In this document: positions 25,310 to 34,504 of the stretch, in pieces | Layout: every line of letters begins with the position of its first letter | Position numbering within the stretch: position 1 is the first letter of the stretch | From: Oscillospiraceae bacterium | Lineage (GTDB): Bacteria > Bacillota > Clostridia > Oscillospirales > WRJC01 | Direction: 5' to 3' | Assembly: GCA_009780985.1 (NCBI GenBank) | Contig: WQYZ01000010.1 | Location: 1-46,667 of the forward strand | Length of the DNA stretch: 46,667 bases | Made by a program: the position numbers and the translations under genes | Notes under the pieces: model-generated | Told to the model about the DNA's origin: nothing | Databases searched by the model: none | What the model saw: only the letters and a program-made list of their open reading frames with translations

Positions 25310-26251
25310 ATGTCACTGAGTATAAAAGAAAACTATCTTGAGGCTGTAAGATACGGGAATCCGGAATATGTCCCCATGACTTGCGACCCTGTTTGGTACG
25401 GCATATCGTTCGACGATATTCTGAAACTTGAGAACTGGACCGACCGGTTCGGAGTCAAGTGGGAGATGGGAATGGAAGGAGTAGTTCCGTTTCCCAAGGG
25501 CAATCCTCTCGCGGACATAGAACGGCAGCTTGAACAATATAAATTCCCGGACCCGGACGGGCTTATGATGAATCCCGATGTGCTTGACCGTCTTAAAACC
25601 GTTGACAGAAACAATGTTTTAGTAATAGGAAACATGACTTATTTATGCTTCGAGAGGGCGTGGGCACTCATGGGAATGGACAATTTTCTTGCGGCGATAA
25701 TCGAGTTTCCCGACGAAGTACACTATATACTTCATGAACTCGCAAGATACGCAAAAGGAGTGTTTGACAGGTATTTGGAAATGGGCATTGACGCGGTTAG
25801 TTTTTCGGAAGACCTCGGAACTCAGAAGGCTTTGATGATGTCCCCGGCGCATTTCAGGGAATTTTTTATACCGGAGTACAAATACGCGTTTGAAAATGTG
25901 CTCAAAGCAAACAAGATGGTGAATTTCCACAGCTGCGGGTGCGTAACGGAAATAGCGGGTGATTTGGCAGATATAGGCATAACGATACTGAACCCGGTAC
26001 AGGCGAGGGCAAACGATTTGCCGAAGATGAAAAAAGATGTGTACGGCAAAATGGCTCTTGAAGGCGGAATAGACACGCATCTCATAATGACCGGAACGCC
26101 TGACGATGTAAGAAAAGAAGTCATACGTGTAATGGAAATACTGAAGCTGGGCGGAGGATATGTTTGCGGTCCTGACCAGTATTTCCCGGACATGCCTTCC
26201 GAAAACATTCAGATGCTCTGGAAAACTGCCAAAGATACCGGGAAATACTAA
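25310..26251 (+). CDS. URO-D superfamily protein, methylcobamide methyltransferase-like, with complete HxC...C site
   Basis: This 313-residue protein has the uroporphyrinogen-decarboxylase fold pattern but lacks the RQAGR substrate block of HemE, so it is not a heme enzyme. It has HSCG at 207-210 and a further Cys at 286 (GGGYVCGPDQYF), 77 residues after Cys209. This agrees with the H-x-C-x(n)-C zinc site of MtaA/MtbA-type methyltransferases, which activate thiols. Blocks FERAWALMGMDNFL and SFSEDLGTQKALMMSP are typical of the non-HemE branch. GGGGGAATTTTT precedes the ATG. It is followed after 35 bp by a glycoside-hydrolase-like gene. Confidence 0.82.
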   Translation: MSLSIKENYLEAVRYGNPEYVPMTCDPVWYGISFDDILKLENWTDRFGVKWEMGMEGVVPFPKGNPLADIERQLEQYKFPDPDGLMMNPDVLDRLKTVDRNNVLVIGNMTYLCFERAWALMGMDNFLAAIIEFPDEVHYILHELARYAKGVFDRYLEMGIDAVSFSEDLGTQKALMMSPAHFREFFIPEYKYAFENVLKANKMVNFHSCGCVTEIAGDLADIGITILNPVQARANDLPKMKKDVYGKMALEGGIDTHLIMTGTPDDVRKEVIRVMEILKLGGGYVCGPDQYFPDMPSENIQMLWKTAKDTGKY

Positions 26252-26286
26252 ATTACAACAGATATTATAAAAAGGGGAATACATAT

Positions 26287-28752
26287 ATGGAAATTATACA
26301 GGAAAAACGGGAGAAAACCAAACAGAGTTCCGGAGCCGACGAAAAAACGCCGTCGCTGCCGCAATATTTTTCATGGATAAACAATACAAACGAAGGTTCT
26401 ACAGAAAAACAGACACTGATTAACCTCGACTATTTCAAATGGCTTCATGATTACTACGGAATGAAACTCAGGATTTACGCATTGGACGCAGGCAATCTGG
26501 ACGGGGCTTCCGGAACTTACGAAAAACCTGACGGGGAAAAATTGCGAAAGCAGTACCCGAACGGATACACTCTGCTTACGGAAAAAGCCGGGGAATTCGG
26601 GTGTCATTTGGGAGTATGGGCAGGAGCGGACGGGTTCGGCAATACGCTGGGAGAAGAAAAAGACAGATATGATTTAATGGTCGGATTGTGTAAAAACTAC
26701 GGATTCATGTTATTCAAATTCGACACAGTATGCGGTATTCTACGGAAAGAAAAGCGTGATATTTTCAAAAAGATGATTGACGAATGCAGACAATACAGCC
26801 CCGAACTGATTGTGTTGAATCACAGAAACGATTTCGGCGAGGCTGAAATCTGCGCGACGACGTTTCTGTGGGAGGGGCGCGAGAGCTATATAGATATATG
26901 GTTAGAAAACGACGTAACGGCAATGCACCACAGGGCTGGCGCATTGGGGCGCGGGCTTGTCCCCGGTATGCGGCGGCTCACAGAAGACCACGGCGTGTGC
27001 GTCTCATCATGCTTAGATTATTTTGAGGACGAGTTGATTTTGCAGGCTTTCGGTCGGTCGCTTATTTTGGCACCGGAACTGTACGGAAATCCGTGGTTTC
27101 TGCGCGACGACGAGCAGGCGCGGCTCGCACGGATATATAACCTTCACGCGAAATATGCGGACATACTTGTCAATGGAATCGAACTGCCGCAATCCTACGG
27201 AAAATATGCTGTATCGAGAGGAAATAGCAGAATCAGATTCATAACATTGAGGAATATATCTTGGGAAGATAAAAAGATAACGGTCGAATTAGACGAAACG
27301 ATCGGCATATCCAAATCAGAATGTGAAAAAATAAAAGTCATCAGATATCACCCCGCCGAATTATATATCGGAACTTTCGCCTGCGGCGACAGCGTTGACG
27401 TTACCGTACCCGCATTCAGAGCAGTGCTCCTCGGAGTGTTCGAAAATAATGAATTCTGTAAAAACACTTTTGCGCTGACAGATTGCGAATATGAAGTCGT
27501 CAGGGAAAAAGACGGCTATCCTACAGAAATCAATATACTCAGAACTACCGGAAATCAGATAAAAATGCTTGGCGGAAATACAGATAATACAAGTAAATGC
27601 GGCAAAATTTTGATTGAAAACTGCCCGGTCATAGATGAAACGCACTCGTCGCCGGTTTTTCTCGGAAGAATGGAGAGCTGTCCGGTTCCCGAAAACGCTG
27701 AACAGTTATATGAAGCGTCAATGTTTAAAGTAAACAACGACTCATTGGAGAGTCAGGCAGTCCGTCGTTCGGGAGAAACAGAAATACCGCAGGTCAAAGC
27801 GGCGAGGGAGGCGTTCTTCTCGCAGGAAACATACATATACAGAGGCTGCGAATCCAAAACTATTTTCGACGGTAACCACGACGCATATTTCGACGCGAAC
27901 ACAAGATGCTATGAATCCCGCATAGACGGCGGCTGCTTGCGGGTCGATTTCGGCGAGATATATGATGTGAGCAGGATTGAAATAGAATATTTCAGAATCA
28001 AAACTCCCGTGCGCGAAGTTCCCGAACAGTTCCTGCCCGAATCAGGCGAAGTAAGCGCAGAGTTGAAAACATGGCTCAAAACTCCGCTTTCTGCCAATAT
28101 TACAATCATGGAATGTGAAGCTCCTATAGTGAAATTCTCAGTTCATACTATAGAATTTGCCGCAGGAACGAGAGAAAGAGCAATTTACTTGCCGCATTCC
28201 GCCAACGGTAAAAAAACGGCAAAAATCCGGTATTTCCGTTTGGACGAACCTATGGACAGAATTTATTCGGTTAAGATATTCGGCGACTCCGGCGATGAAA
28301 TAGAAATAGACTGCTCCAGAGCCCACGCCAACAATATGATGGCTCCGTATAAGTCAAGGCAGATAAAATCCGCTTACAAGCTTGATATAAAACTGCCGGA
28401 GGCAATAACAGTCGAAGACGGCGACTATATAGCGGTTGCCATAAACGGAGAACATGGTAGTGAGTGTGCTTACTGTGCAACCATGGAGAAAAACAGTGGC
28501 AAACCCGTAGGATTTAACGACAGGGCTGTATCATATCCTGTAAATAACTGGGAGCATATAGTTTGTAAGAGCGACAGAAATTATACTTATTATCTGTCTC
28601 TTTCAAAAGAAGACGCCGGAAAAGAATATGTTTTCTATAATTTGATGACTAAGCAATCCGGTGATGTTGCAGTGGATTGCGATGTTTATTTTTGCAGAGC
28701 TAACAGAAACAGGAAAGGTATAGCATTAAATATTTACAGGCAAATACTATAG
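26287..28752 (+). CDS. putative intracellular glycoside hydrolase, clan GH-D-like TIM barrel plus C-terminal beta/discoidin-like domains
   Basis: This 821-residue protein has no signal peptide. The N-terminal ~350 residues look like an alpha-galactosidase-type barrel: YPNGYTLLTEKAGEFGCHLGVW, then GFMLFKFDTVCG with Lys-x-Asp (Asp146) at the place of the GH27/GH36 nucleophile, and later NHRNDFGEAEICATTFLWEGRE. It also has a barrel-end beta domain near 350-390 (RAVLLGVFEN). Residues ~520-640 (CYESRIDGGCLRVDFGEIYDVSRIEIEYFR) resemble an F5/8 discoidin carbohydrate-binding fold. The family assignment is by pattern only. AAAAAGGGGAA precedes the ATG. A terminator follows. Confidence 0.65.
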   Translation: MEIIQEKREKTKQSSGADEKTPSLPQYFSWINNTNEGSTEKQTLINLDYFKWLHDYYGMKLRIYALDAGNLDGASGTYEKPDGEKLRKQYPNGYTLLTEKAGEFGCHLGVWAGADGFGNTLGEEKDRYDLMVGLCKNYGFMLFKFDTVCGILRKEKRDIFKKMIDECRQYSPELIVLNHRNDFGEAEICATTFLWEGRESYIDIWLENDVTAMHHRAGALGRGLVPGMRRLTEDHGVCVSSCLDYFEDELILQAFGRSLILAPELYGNPWFLRDDEQARLARIYNLHAKYADILVNGIELPQSYGKYAVSRGNSRIRFITLRNISWEDKKITVELDETIGISKSECEKIKVIRYHPAELYIGTFACGDSVDVTVPAFRAVLLGVFENNEFCKNTFALTDCEYEVVREKDGYPTEINILRTTGNQIKMLGGNTDNTSKCGKILIENCPVIDETHSSPVFLGRMESCPVPENAEQLYEASMFKVNNDSLESQAVRRSGETEIPQVKAAREAFFSQETYIYRGCESKTIFDGNHDAYFDANTRCYESRIDGGCLRVDFGEIYDVSRIEIEYFRIKTPVREVPEQFLPESGEVSAELKTWLKTPLSANITIMECEAPIVKFSVHTIEFAAGTRERAIYLPHSANGKKTAKIRYFRLDEPMDRIYSVKIFGDSGDEIEIDCSRAHANNMMAPYKSRQIKSAYKLDIKLPEAITVEDGDYIAVAINGEHGSECAYCATMEKNSGKPVGFNDRAVSYPVNNWEHIVCKSDRNYTYYLSLSKEDAGKEYVFYNLMTKQSGDVAVDCDVYFCRANRNRKGIALNIYRQIL

Positions 28753-28773
28753 TAATCACCGAACAAATCCTAT

Positions 28774-28819
28774 AAATCCTGTTATTCCATTATGTTAACG
28801 GTGGGGTTACGGGATTTTT
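28774..28819 (+). terminator. probable terminator after the GH-D-like gene
   Basis: AAATCCTGTTA pairs imperfectly with TTACGGGATTT (about 9 of 11, allowing G-U) and is followed by a T run. A second small hairpin ATTGCGA/TCGCAAT lies just after, at 28821-28839. Confidence 0.55.
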
Positions 28820-28975
28820 AATTGCGAAAGCCTCGCAATATTGCGGGAAGGCAGAATAATATGGTGATTCAGCTTGAAGATTGTCTCACTTGTTGTCATT
28901 ATAACTAAGAACTGAAGCTTTAGAAAAGGTCTCTTAAACATTAACAAAAAATATTGTAAACAATTAAAAAATATG

Positions 28976-29004
28976 TTGACAAATATCAATATACCAGCTA
29001 TAAT
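28976..29004 (+). promoter_or_regulatory. consensus sigma-A promoter of the ArsR-type regulator operon
   Basis: TTGACA (28976-28981) and TATAAT (28999-29004) are exactly 17 bp apart. The start point would be near 29011, so the 24-bp palindrome at 29029-29052 lies in the early transcribed region. The remaining part of this 313-bp gap (28840-28975) shows nothing that I could identify. Confidence 0.88.
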
Positions 29005-29028
29005 ATCTATTGCAATATAAAAGTAATA

Positions 29029-29052
29029 TTTAGACTATATATATAGTCTAAA
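29029..29052. promoter_or_regulatory. perfect 24-bp palindromic operator upstream of the ArsR-type gene
   Basis: TTTAGACTATAT is followed immediately by its reverse complement ATATAGTCTAAA. It ends 14 bp before the regulator's ATG and lies about 25 bp downstream of the -10 box. It is very probably the autoregulatory operator, with repression by occlusion or roadblock. On RNA the same stretch would fold into a hairpin directly before the GGAG site, so a translational effect is also possible. Confidence 0.8.
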
Positions 29053-29066
29053 AGCGGAGAATTAGA

Positions 29067-30083
29067 ATGAAAAACTTGACTAAGGACTTGTATATCGAGG
29101 GAAAGAATGTGACGAAAATTGTAAAAGCTCTTTCTAACGAAAATCGTATTAATATTTTGAATATACTCAACGAAAAAGAATGTAATATCCAAGAACTGAC
29201 TGCACAATTAAAATTAAGCAAGACCGCTGTAATTGCCCATATAAATGTTCTGGAAGAAGCAGGATTTATCACTACGCAATATATAAATGGTTCCGTTGGC
29301 AATCAAAAAGTATGCAGAAAAGTATATGACAGGCTCATATTTGATTTTATGCTTAATAAAAAAAACGATGAAGAAATCGAATATACAGAGACGCAAACTT
29401 CCGTGGGCAATTATTTTGATTTTAGAGCATATGCTCCATGCGGTTTGGCGAGTAAAGACGGGGTAATAAAAAAATGGGACGACCCGGTTGTATTTATTGA
29501 CGCAGGACGATTGAAAGCGGCGCTGGTATGGACTACGCTTGGCTATTTTTCATATAAACTGCCTTTTAATCACCCTTTTTATTTACCGGGCAGCGTTCCT
29601 GAACCTGCGAAAGCGATAGAAATAATATTTGAATTATCAGCCCTTGGAGAGATTAATACTAACCTATCGTTTATTTATCCGCCAAATATACCTGAAGGCA
29701 TAATCAACAGCGGCATATCCGACGTAACATTCTGGTTGAACGATATGGAAATCGGCACATATACTACATACGAATTCAGCAGAGAGAATTATCTGCTTAC
29801 GACAAAAGAAAATAAGTGCGGGAAAAAGAAAGGACAATACACTCCTAAATGGTGGCGGGGTTCAAATTACGGGGAACTTATAAAAATTTATATAAATAAC
29901 GAAGGTACATTTATAAACAATGAACTTGTTTCAGGCAATGCTATCAGCCAATATAATCTGAAAGAACCGTATGCTGATTTTAAAATAGGAATAAAAGAAG
30001 ACGCCAGTCATATCGGCGGATTCGATATATACGGCGCAGATTTCGGCAATTACAATCATGATATTATAACGCGTATTTATTAA
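29067..30083 (+). CDS. ArsR-type HTH transcriptional regulator with large C-terminal ligand-type domain
   Basis: This 338-residue protein has a winged helix at residues ~12-90 (KIVKALSNENRINILNILNE, LTAQLKLSKTAVIAHINVLE). No ArsR metal-binding cysteines (CxC) are seen there. The C-terminal ~230 residues contain DVTFWLNDMEIGTYTTYEFS, KKKGQYTPKWWRGSNYGELI and HIGGFDIYGADFGNYNHDII. I remember this arrangement from uncharacterised ArsR-like regulators of Clostridia and Paenibacilli; a jelly-roll, sugar-sensing fold is a guess. It heads a run with a solute-binding lipoprotein and URO-D genes and is preceded by its own promoter and palindrome. Confidence 0.82.
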   Translation: MKNLTKDLYIEGKNVTKIVKALSNENRINILNILNEKECNIQELTAQLKLSKTAVIAHINVLEEAGFITTQYINGSVGNQKVCRKVYDRLIFDFMLNKKNDEEIEYTETQTSVGNYFDFRAYAPCGLASKDGVIKKWDDPVVFIDAGRLKAALVWTTLGYFSYKLPFNHPFYLPGSVPEPAKAIEIIFELSALGEINTNLSFIYPPNIPEGIINSGISDVTFWLNDMEIGTYTTYEFSRENYLLTTKENKCGKKKGQYTPKWWRGSNYGELIKIYINNEGTFINNELVSGNAISQYNLKEPYADFKIGIKEDASHIGGFDIYGADFGNYNHDIITRIY

Positions 30084-30140
30084 TGGAAACCAAAACCGCG
30101 AACGGCGGTCTTATATAATTTATATATTTCGGAGGTAACC

Positions 30141-31637
30141 ATGAAAGAACAGGCTGCTGCTATTTTATGTAAAAAATCAATTACAATTATAATAATATTG
30201 ATTTTATCGGTACTATTCATAATATCATGCAAAAGTTCGGCAAGTAACTCTGTTTCAAATTTGGTGGATAATCAAGACGGAAACAGCGATGTTAATAATG
30301 AAACAGCGGAAACAACTACGGAAGACCCATTGGCAAAATACAACGATGGTCTCGGCGATTATAATTTTAACGGCGAGGAATTTAAAATCCAGATATTTGA
30401 AAACGAAAACGTCCACAATCATATAGACACAGCGGAAGAAACCGGCGATGTGTTTAACGACGCTTTGTACAAGCGCAACAGGGCAATCGAGCAAAGATTT
30501 AACGTTGTGATAAAAGAAGTTGTAACGGCGGATTTCAAAAACGATCAAACGAAAAAAGTTATATTGTCTGGGGACTCTACGGTTTTTGATATGTTTGACT
30601 CTCGCTGTACGGACGCCTTGACTAACTGGGAAGACGGTCTTGTTTTGTCTTATAAAGATATACCCAACATCGACCTATCAAAACCGTATTGGAATCAGAG
30701 CGCAAATAAATCCCTGACGCTTAACAATAATCAATATGTAGCTATCGGAAATTTTAATTTTGCCTCATATGAATTATCTCACGCGTTATTGTTCAATAAA
30801 GGACTGATACAGGATTTGGGACTTGATAATCCGTATAATCTTGTCAACGGCGGAACATGGACGTTTGACAAAATGGAAGAAATGATGAAATCAACCATAA
30901 AAGATTTAAACGGCGACGGAGTTATGGACGGGAATGACCGGTACGGTTATTTAGCGCACCCGAAAGAGGTTCTGCCGAGTTTTTGGATTGGAGCGGGGGT
31001 GTTGTCTGTAGAAAAAGATGCCCAGGATATACCGTATATTGCTATGGGAAATCAAAAATTCTTAGATGTGTGGGATAGAACGTTCAGTATGCTGTGGGAT
31101 AGCGGGGCATATTATCTCGGAAAAGAAAAAACGCCTGATGTACCGCAATATGTAATTGATATGTTTTCGAATAATCAATCGCTGTTTATGGACACAACTT
31201 TCTTTGTTATACAGAAAATAAGAAGCTCCGATACGGATTTCGGCATAATCCCATATCCCAAATATGACGAAACGCAGGCAAATTATGTGTCGAGAATCGA
31301 ATATTATATGGCGATGCAGGTTCCTATAACAAATGCAGACCCTGCGTGTGCGGGGGTTATGCTTGAAGCCCTTAACAGCGAATCCGCAAAGACTATTATG
31401 CCCGCATATTACGATATCGCATTGAAGACAAAATACGCCCGCGACGACGAATCTTCACAGATGCTCGATTTGATTATGAACTCTCTCGTTGTAGATATAG
31501 GCGACACAACTTTATGCGACCAAATACGCAGCGGAATCGCGGAGCCAATGTTCACAACAGATAAACGCGACCTCGTGTCAAAATTAGAAAGCACAAAAAA
31601 TATAATCCAAAAATTTATAGATAAAATCCCGGGATAA
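30141..31637 (+). CDS. extracellular solute-binding lipoprotein (family 1-like), paralog of the one at 17498
   Basis: This 498-residue protein has a hydrophobic signal (ITIIIILILSVLFIISC) ending in a lipobox Cys. It then has an Asn/Ser/Thr-rich linker and a binding-protein domain with DLNGDGVMDGNDRYGY and SSDTDFGIIPYPKYDE. The C-terminal block IALKTKYARDDESSQMLD is nearly the same as in the 17498 protein, so the two are clear paralogs. CGGAGGTAACC precedes the ATG. It presumably captures the sugar handled by the enzymes around it. No permease genes are present, so it would need a permease encoded elsewhere. Confidence 0.88.
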   Translation: MKEQAAAILCKKSITIIIILILSVLFIISCKSSASNSVSNLVDNQDGNSDVNNETAETTTEDPLAKYNDGLGDYNFNGEEFKIQIFENENVHNHIDTAEETGDVFNDALYKRNRAIEQRFNVVIKEVVTADFKNDQTKKVILSGDSTVFDMFDSRCTDALTNWEDGLVLSYKDIPNIDLSKPYWNQSANKSLTLNNNQYVAIGNFNFASYELSHALLFNKGLIQDLGLDNPYNLVNGGTWTFDKMEEMMKSTIKDLNGDGVMDGNDRYGYLAHPKEVLPSFWIGAGVLSVEKDAQDIPYIAMGNQKFLDVWDRTFSMLWDSGAYYLGKEKTPDVPQYVIDMFSNNQSLFMDTTFFVIQKIRSSDTDFGIIPYPKYDETQANYVSRIEYYMAMQVPITNADPACAGVMLEALNSESAKTIMPAYYDIALKTKYARDDESSQMLDLIMNSLVVDIGDTTLCDQIRSGIAEPMFTTDKRDLVSKLESTKNIIQKFIDKIPG

Positions 31638-31662
31638 ATAATTATGAAAGGAAAATCATGAT

Positions 31663-32664
31663 ATGCGGACAGGCAAAGAAATTATGAAAGATGTATTGTC
31701 GTTTAAAGAGTGTGAACCAACACCGTACTGGCTGATGGGATTGGAGTATGCAAACTGGGGCATGTCGCCGAAACTTGACGAATATTATAAAAGCGATTCA
31801 TGGCGAAAACGTTTTAATTCCTGTATAAACGGCGGTCATGTAGGATATTACAACGACGTGCCGCAAAATGGGTTTGTGCGCGACACTTTCGGCGTTCTGC
31901 TGCAGCTTGGAAATATTACGCATATTGCGGATACCGTTCTTAAAGAACCTGATTTATCAGGTTTCCGCTTTCCCAATCCGCGTGAAATGGCGGACTGGGA
32001 CGGGCTGAACCGTCAAATAGAAGCTCACAGGGATTGTTTTCAGGCGTGGGGGCTTGCGTTGGGATTGTTTGAAAGAGGCTGGCATCTGCGCGGAATGGAA
32101 AATCTGCTTGCCGACATGGTTGAAGAAGAACAGTTTGTTCATGATTTGCTTGACGGAATAACTAAAGTGCAGCTTGAATTTATTGACAAACTTTATGAGT
32201 GCTCGCCTATTGACGCCATATTCGGAGGCGACGATATATGCGACCAGCGAAGCGTAATCATGGGAATCGAACGATGGCGCACTTTTTTCAAGCCGCGGCT
32301 GAAACAAGTAGTCGCTCACGCGCATAAATACGGGTTGCCGTATATCATGCACTCCTGCGGCAATGTGCTGCCAATCGTTGACGATTTGATTGAAATAGGC
32401 GTTGATGTGCTGGAATCATTGCAGCCGGAAGCCATGGACTTGACCGCGCTCAAACAAAAAGCGAAAGGCAGACTCGCCTTAATCGGGGGAATGGGCGTAC
32501 AAAAAATGATGTTTTTCGGAACGCCCGATGAAATACGGTCCGAAACGCGCCGTTTAAAATCAGTATTAGGCGACGGCGGCGGATATGTGCTTGCAACATC
32601 AAAAAACTTGGAAACCGAACCCGTCGAAAATGCGGCGGCGTTTATTGAAACGATTCTGGAATAA
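31663..32664 (+). CDS. URO-D superfamily protein (second copy)
   Basis: This 333-residue protein of the non-HemE URO-D branch has LFERGWHLRGMENLLADMV, FGGDDICDQRSVIM and the zinc-type pair HSCG (His230, Cys232). It ends with GGGYVLATSKNLETEPVEN. The third ligand Cys found in the 25310 protein is replaced here (GGGYVLATS), so metal binding would differ. AAAGGAAAATCATGAT precedes the ATG. It sits 25 bp after the solute-binding protein and 21 bp before a third URO-D gene, so one transcript is likely. Confidence 0.82.
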   Translation: MRTGKEIMKDVLSFKECEPTPYWLMGLEYANWGMSPKLDEYYKSDSWRKRFNSCINGGHVGYYNDVPQNGFVRDTFGVLLQLGNITHIADTVLKEPDLSGFRFPNPREMADWDGLNRQIEAHRDCFQAWGLALGLFERGWHLRGMENLLADMVEEEQFVHDLLDGITKVQLEFIDKLYECSPIDAIFGGDDICDQRSVIMGIERWRTFFKPRLKQVVAHAHKYGLPYIMHSCGNVLPIVDDLIEIGVDVLESLQPEAMDLTALKQKAKGRLALIGGMGVQKMMFFGTPDEIRSETRRLKSVLGDGGGYVLATSKNLETEPVENAAAFIETILE

Positions 32665-32685
32665 AAAAACGAAAAGAGGTAGATT

Positions 32686-33926
32686 GTGACTTCAAGAGAG
32701 AGAGTAAGAAAAACAATAAACCATGAAATACCGGATTATGTCCCGAACGGATTGGGCGGCTGTGAAACCGAAGGGCTTCATGTGTTAGCTTATTACAGTT
32801 TTCAGGAAGCGATAGGTTTGCCGCCTGTCCCGCCTAAAATATGCACTTTTATGACTAACGCCGTATTTGAACCTGACGTAATAAAAAAAATGAAAGGCGA
32901 TATTGTTCTGCTCGCTTCGCCCCGTATGTGTAAGTCTTTATATAGAAAAACAAAATATGCAAAAATTGAAGACCTATGGAAAGAACAAGTATTATGGGAT
33001 AAAAAATTCATGATACCCGCAGCAGATAAATTTACGAATAAAGACGGCGGCAGCATTATCTGGGAAACCGCCGATAACGCCGTATGTCCTAACGGAGGAT
33101 ATTTTTTCGACTGGGTCGGCGACGCAAATGCAAACAGCGGATTTTATGATGATATTTACGGGCTTAACGAACTCCCTCTCCTGACGATTATAACCCAAGC
33201 CCAGATTTGCCTGAAGAACTGCTCAGGAGTTTGGAAGATTCCGCGAGATTGCTTTATGAAGAAACAGATTTGTCGATATGTTTAGGCGAAACCGTGACGG
33301 ATTTGCAGATTCAGCCGGGCGGTATGATGAAACACCTGATTATGATGAAAGAAAATCCTGAAATAATGCGTGAATTTTTAAATAAATCGGTAGATTCGGC
33401 GTTATCTCAATTAAAGCAGCTTAATCAGGCTGTTGGAAAATATGTCGATATTTTATCTATCGCCCACGATTTCGGAGACAACAGAGATGTGCTAATTGGA
33501 AGTGATTTGTGGCGTGAAATATACAAAAAGCCTTATTATGATTTATTTCAGGGGTGGAAAAAAATAACTGATATGAAAATAAATCTGCACTCATGCGGTT
33601 CTATACACAGCATTTTAGGAGATTTGATAGACTGCGGGGTGGATATAATCAATCCTGTTCAGACGTCTGCAAAAAATATGTCTGCTCAAAAAATAAAAGT
33701 GGATTTCGGAGATAAAATTGTTTTCTGGGGCGGAGCTTACGATTCGCAGATGTTCAGCATATATAAATCCTATGACGAAGTATATAAGAAAGTCTCAGAT
33801 AATATAAATATATTAAAACAGAACGGAGGATTTATCTTTTCGGGAGTGCATAATCTTCCTCCCGATATACCGACGCATCATATCAGAGCCATGCTTGACG
33901 CATGGGACGGCAATAAATTGATATAA
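32686..33926 (+). pseudogene. URO-D superfamily gene (third copy), frameshifted
   Basis: It starts at GTG 32686 after AAAAGAGGTAG (TSRERVRKTINHEIPDYVPN). Frame one runs to ELPLL near 33180, and the next frame continues directly as DYNPSPDLPEELLRSLEDSARLL to 33926. The junction CTCCCTCTCCTG looks like a 2-bp gain in a CT-rich run (or loss of one base). The second part carries HSCG (codon at 33588), VDIINPVQTSAKNM and GGFIFSGVHNLPPD; the third zinc-ligand Cys is absent. If the shift is a read error, this is a ~413-residue intact gene. Confidence 0.8.
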
Positions 33927-33931
33927 AATAC

Positions 33932-33963
33932 TGGGATTGGCAAATAATACTAATCCCATTTTT
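33932..33963 (+). terminator. intrinsic terminator ending the ArsR/SBP/URO-D run
   Basis: TGGGATT (33932-33938) pairs with AATCCCA (33952-33958), followed by TTTTT. It comes right after the third URO-D gene. Confidence 0.75.
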
Positions 33964-34312
33964 CTGTGCAGGTAAACAGATGGTTTTATTCATATTTCCT
34001 GATATCGCCGAATACCCGATAGTATTATTCATTTGACGGATTTTGCGCAGGTCTGTAATCGTTTCTATTAAACTGTTCTGCCGTTCAACGGCTGAATCGC
34101 GCAGTTGTGCATATCCATTATTTATAACGACGGACTGCATGCAGGCAAATAACGCTATGAAGAATGCTTGAAAATGGAAATGCCTGAAGCTTTTTATATT
34201 AAAGGACGTTATTTAGAAGCGAATGGATTAATTGATGAGGCAATTGAACTATAGACTATTTAGAAAAAATTAATATTATAAACCAAGATACTATATTGGT
34301 GCCACAATAGCA
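33964..34312. other. gene-poor decayed stretch
   Basis: No intact gene is visible. On the plus strand 34174-34254 encodes a 26-residue piece MEMPEAFYIKGRYLEANGLI ending EAIEL, which reads like a TPR-type or C-terminal fragment. On the minus strand an 85-codon open frame (33883-34140, MQSVVINNGYAQLRDSAVER) might be a fragment but matches nothing that I know. Confidence 0.35.
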
Positions 34313-34495
34313 TTGTTAGAGAAATTGGGTTATACTGTAATTCGCATATGGGAATGCGAGATAAAGAAAAATAAAATTGACGAGAAGATAAAATCGGAAA
34401 TATATTGTAACGATTTATATTATCCCCCAACGAAGCTGATGGATATGGGTTTATGGAAAATAGGATATAGCGACGATTACGAAAACAGGGAGTAG
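34298..34495 (+). pseudogene. fragment of a Vsr/DUF559-type endonuclease-like protein
   Basis: An open frame reads ATIALLEKLGYTVIRIWECE, then IKKNKIDEKIKSEI. The core LGYTVIRIWECEIK is the typical strand-Trp-Glu-x-Glu block of very-short-patch-repair and related PD-(D/E)xK-like nucleases. Everything N-terminal to it is missing. The tail (YPPTKLMDMGLWKIGYSDDY) is not family-like. Confidence 0.45.
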
Positions 34496-34504
34496 TAAAA
34501 TAAA

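Noticed and set aside
25310-26251. uroporphyrinogen decarboxylase (HemE) for heme synthesis
   Set aside because: The RQAGR substrate block is missing, a zinc HxC...C site is present, and there is no heme gene nearby.
25643-26284. 213-codon minus-strand open frame under the first URO-D gene
   Set aside because: It is antisense to a gene with clear family motifs and has no start signal.
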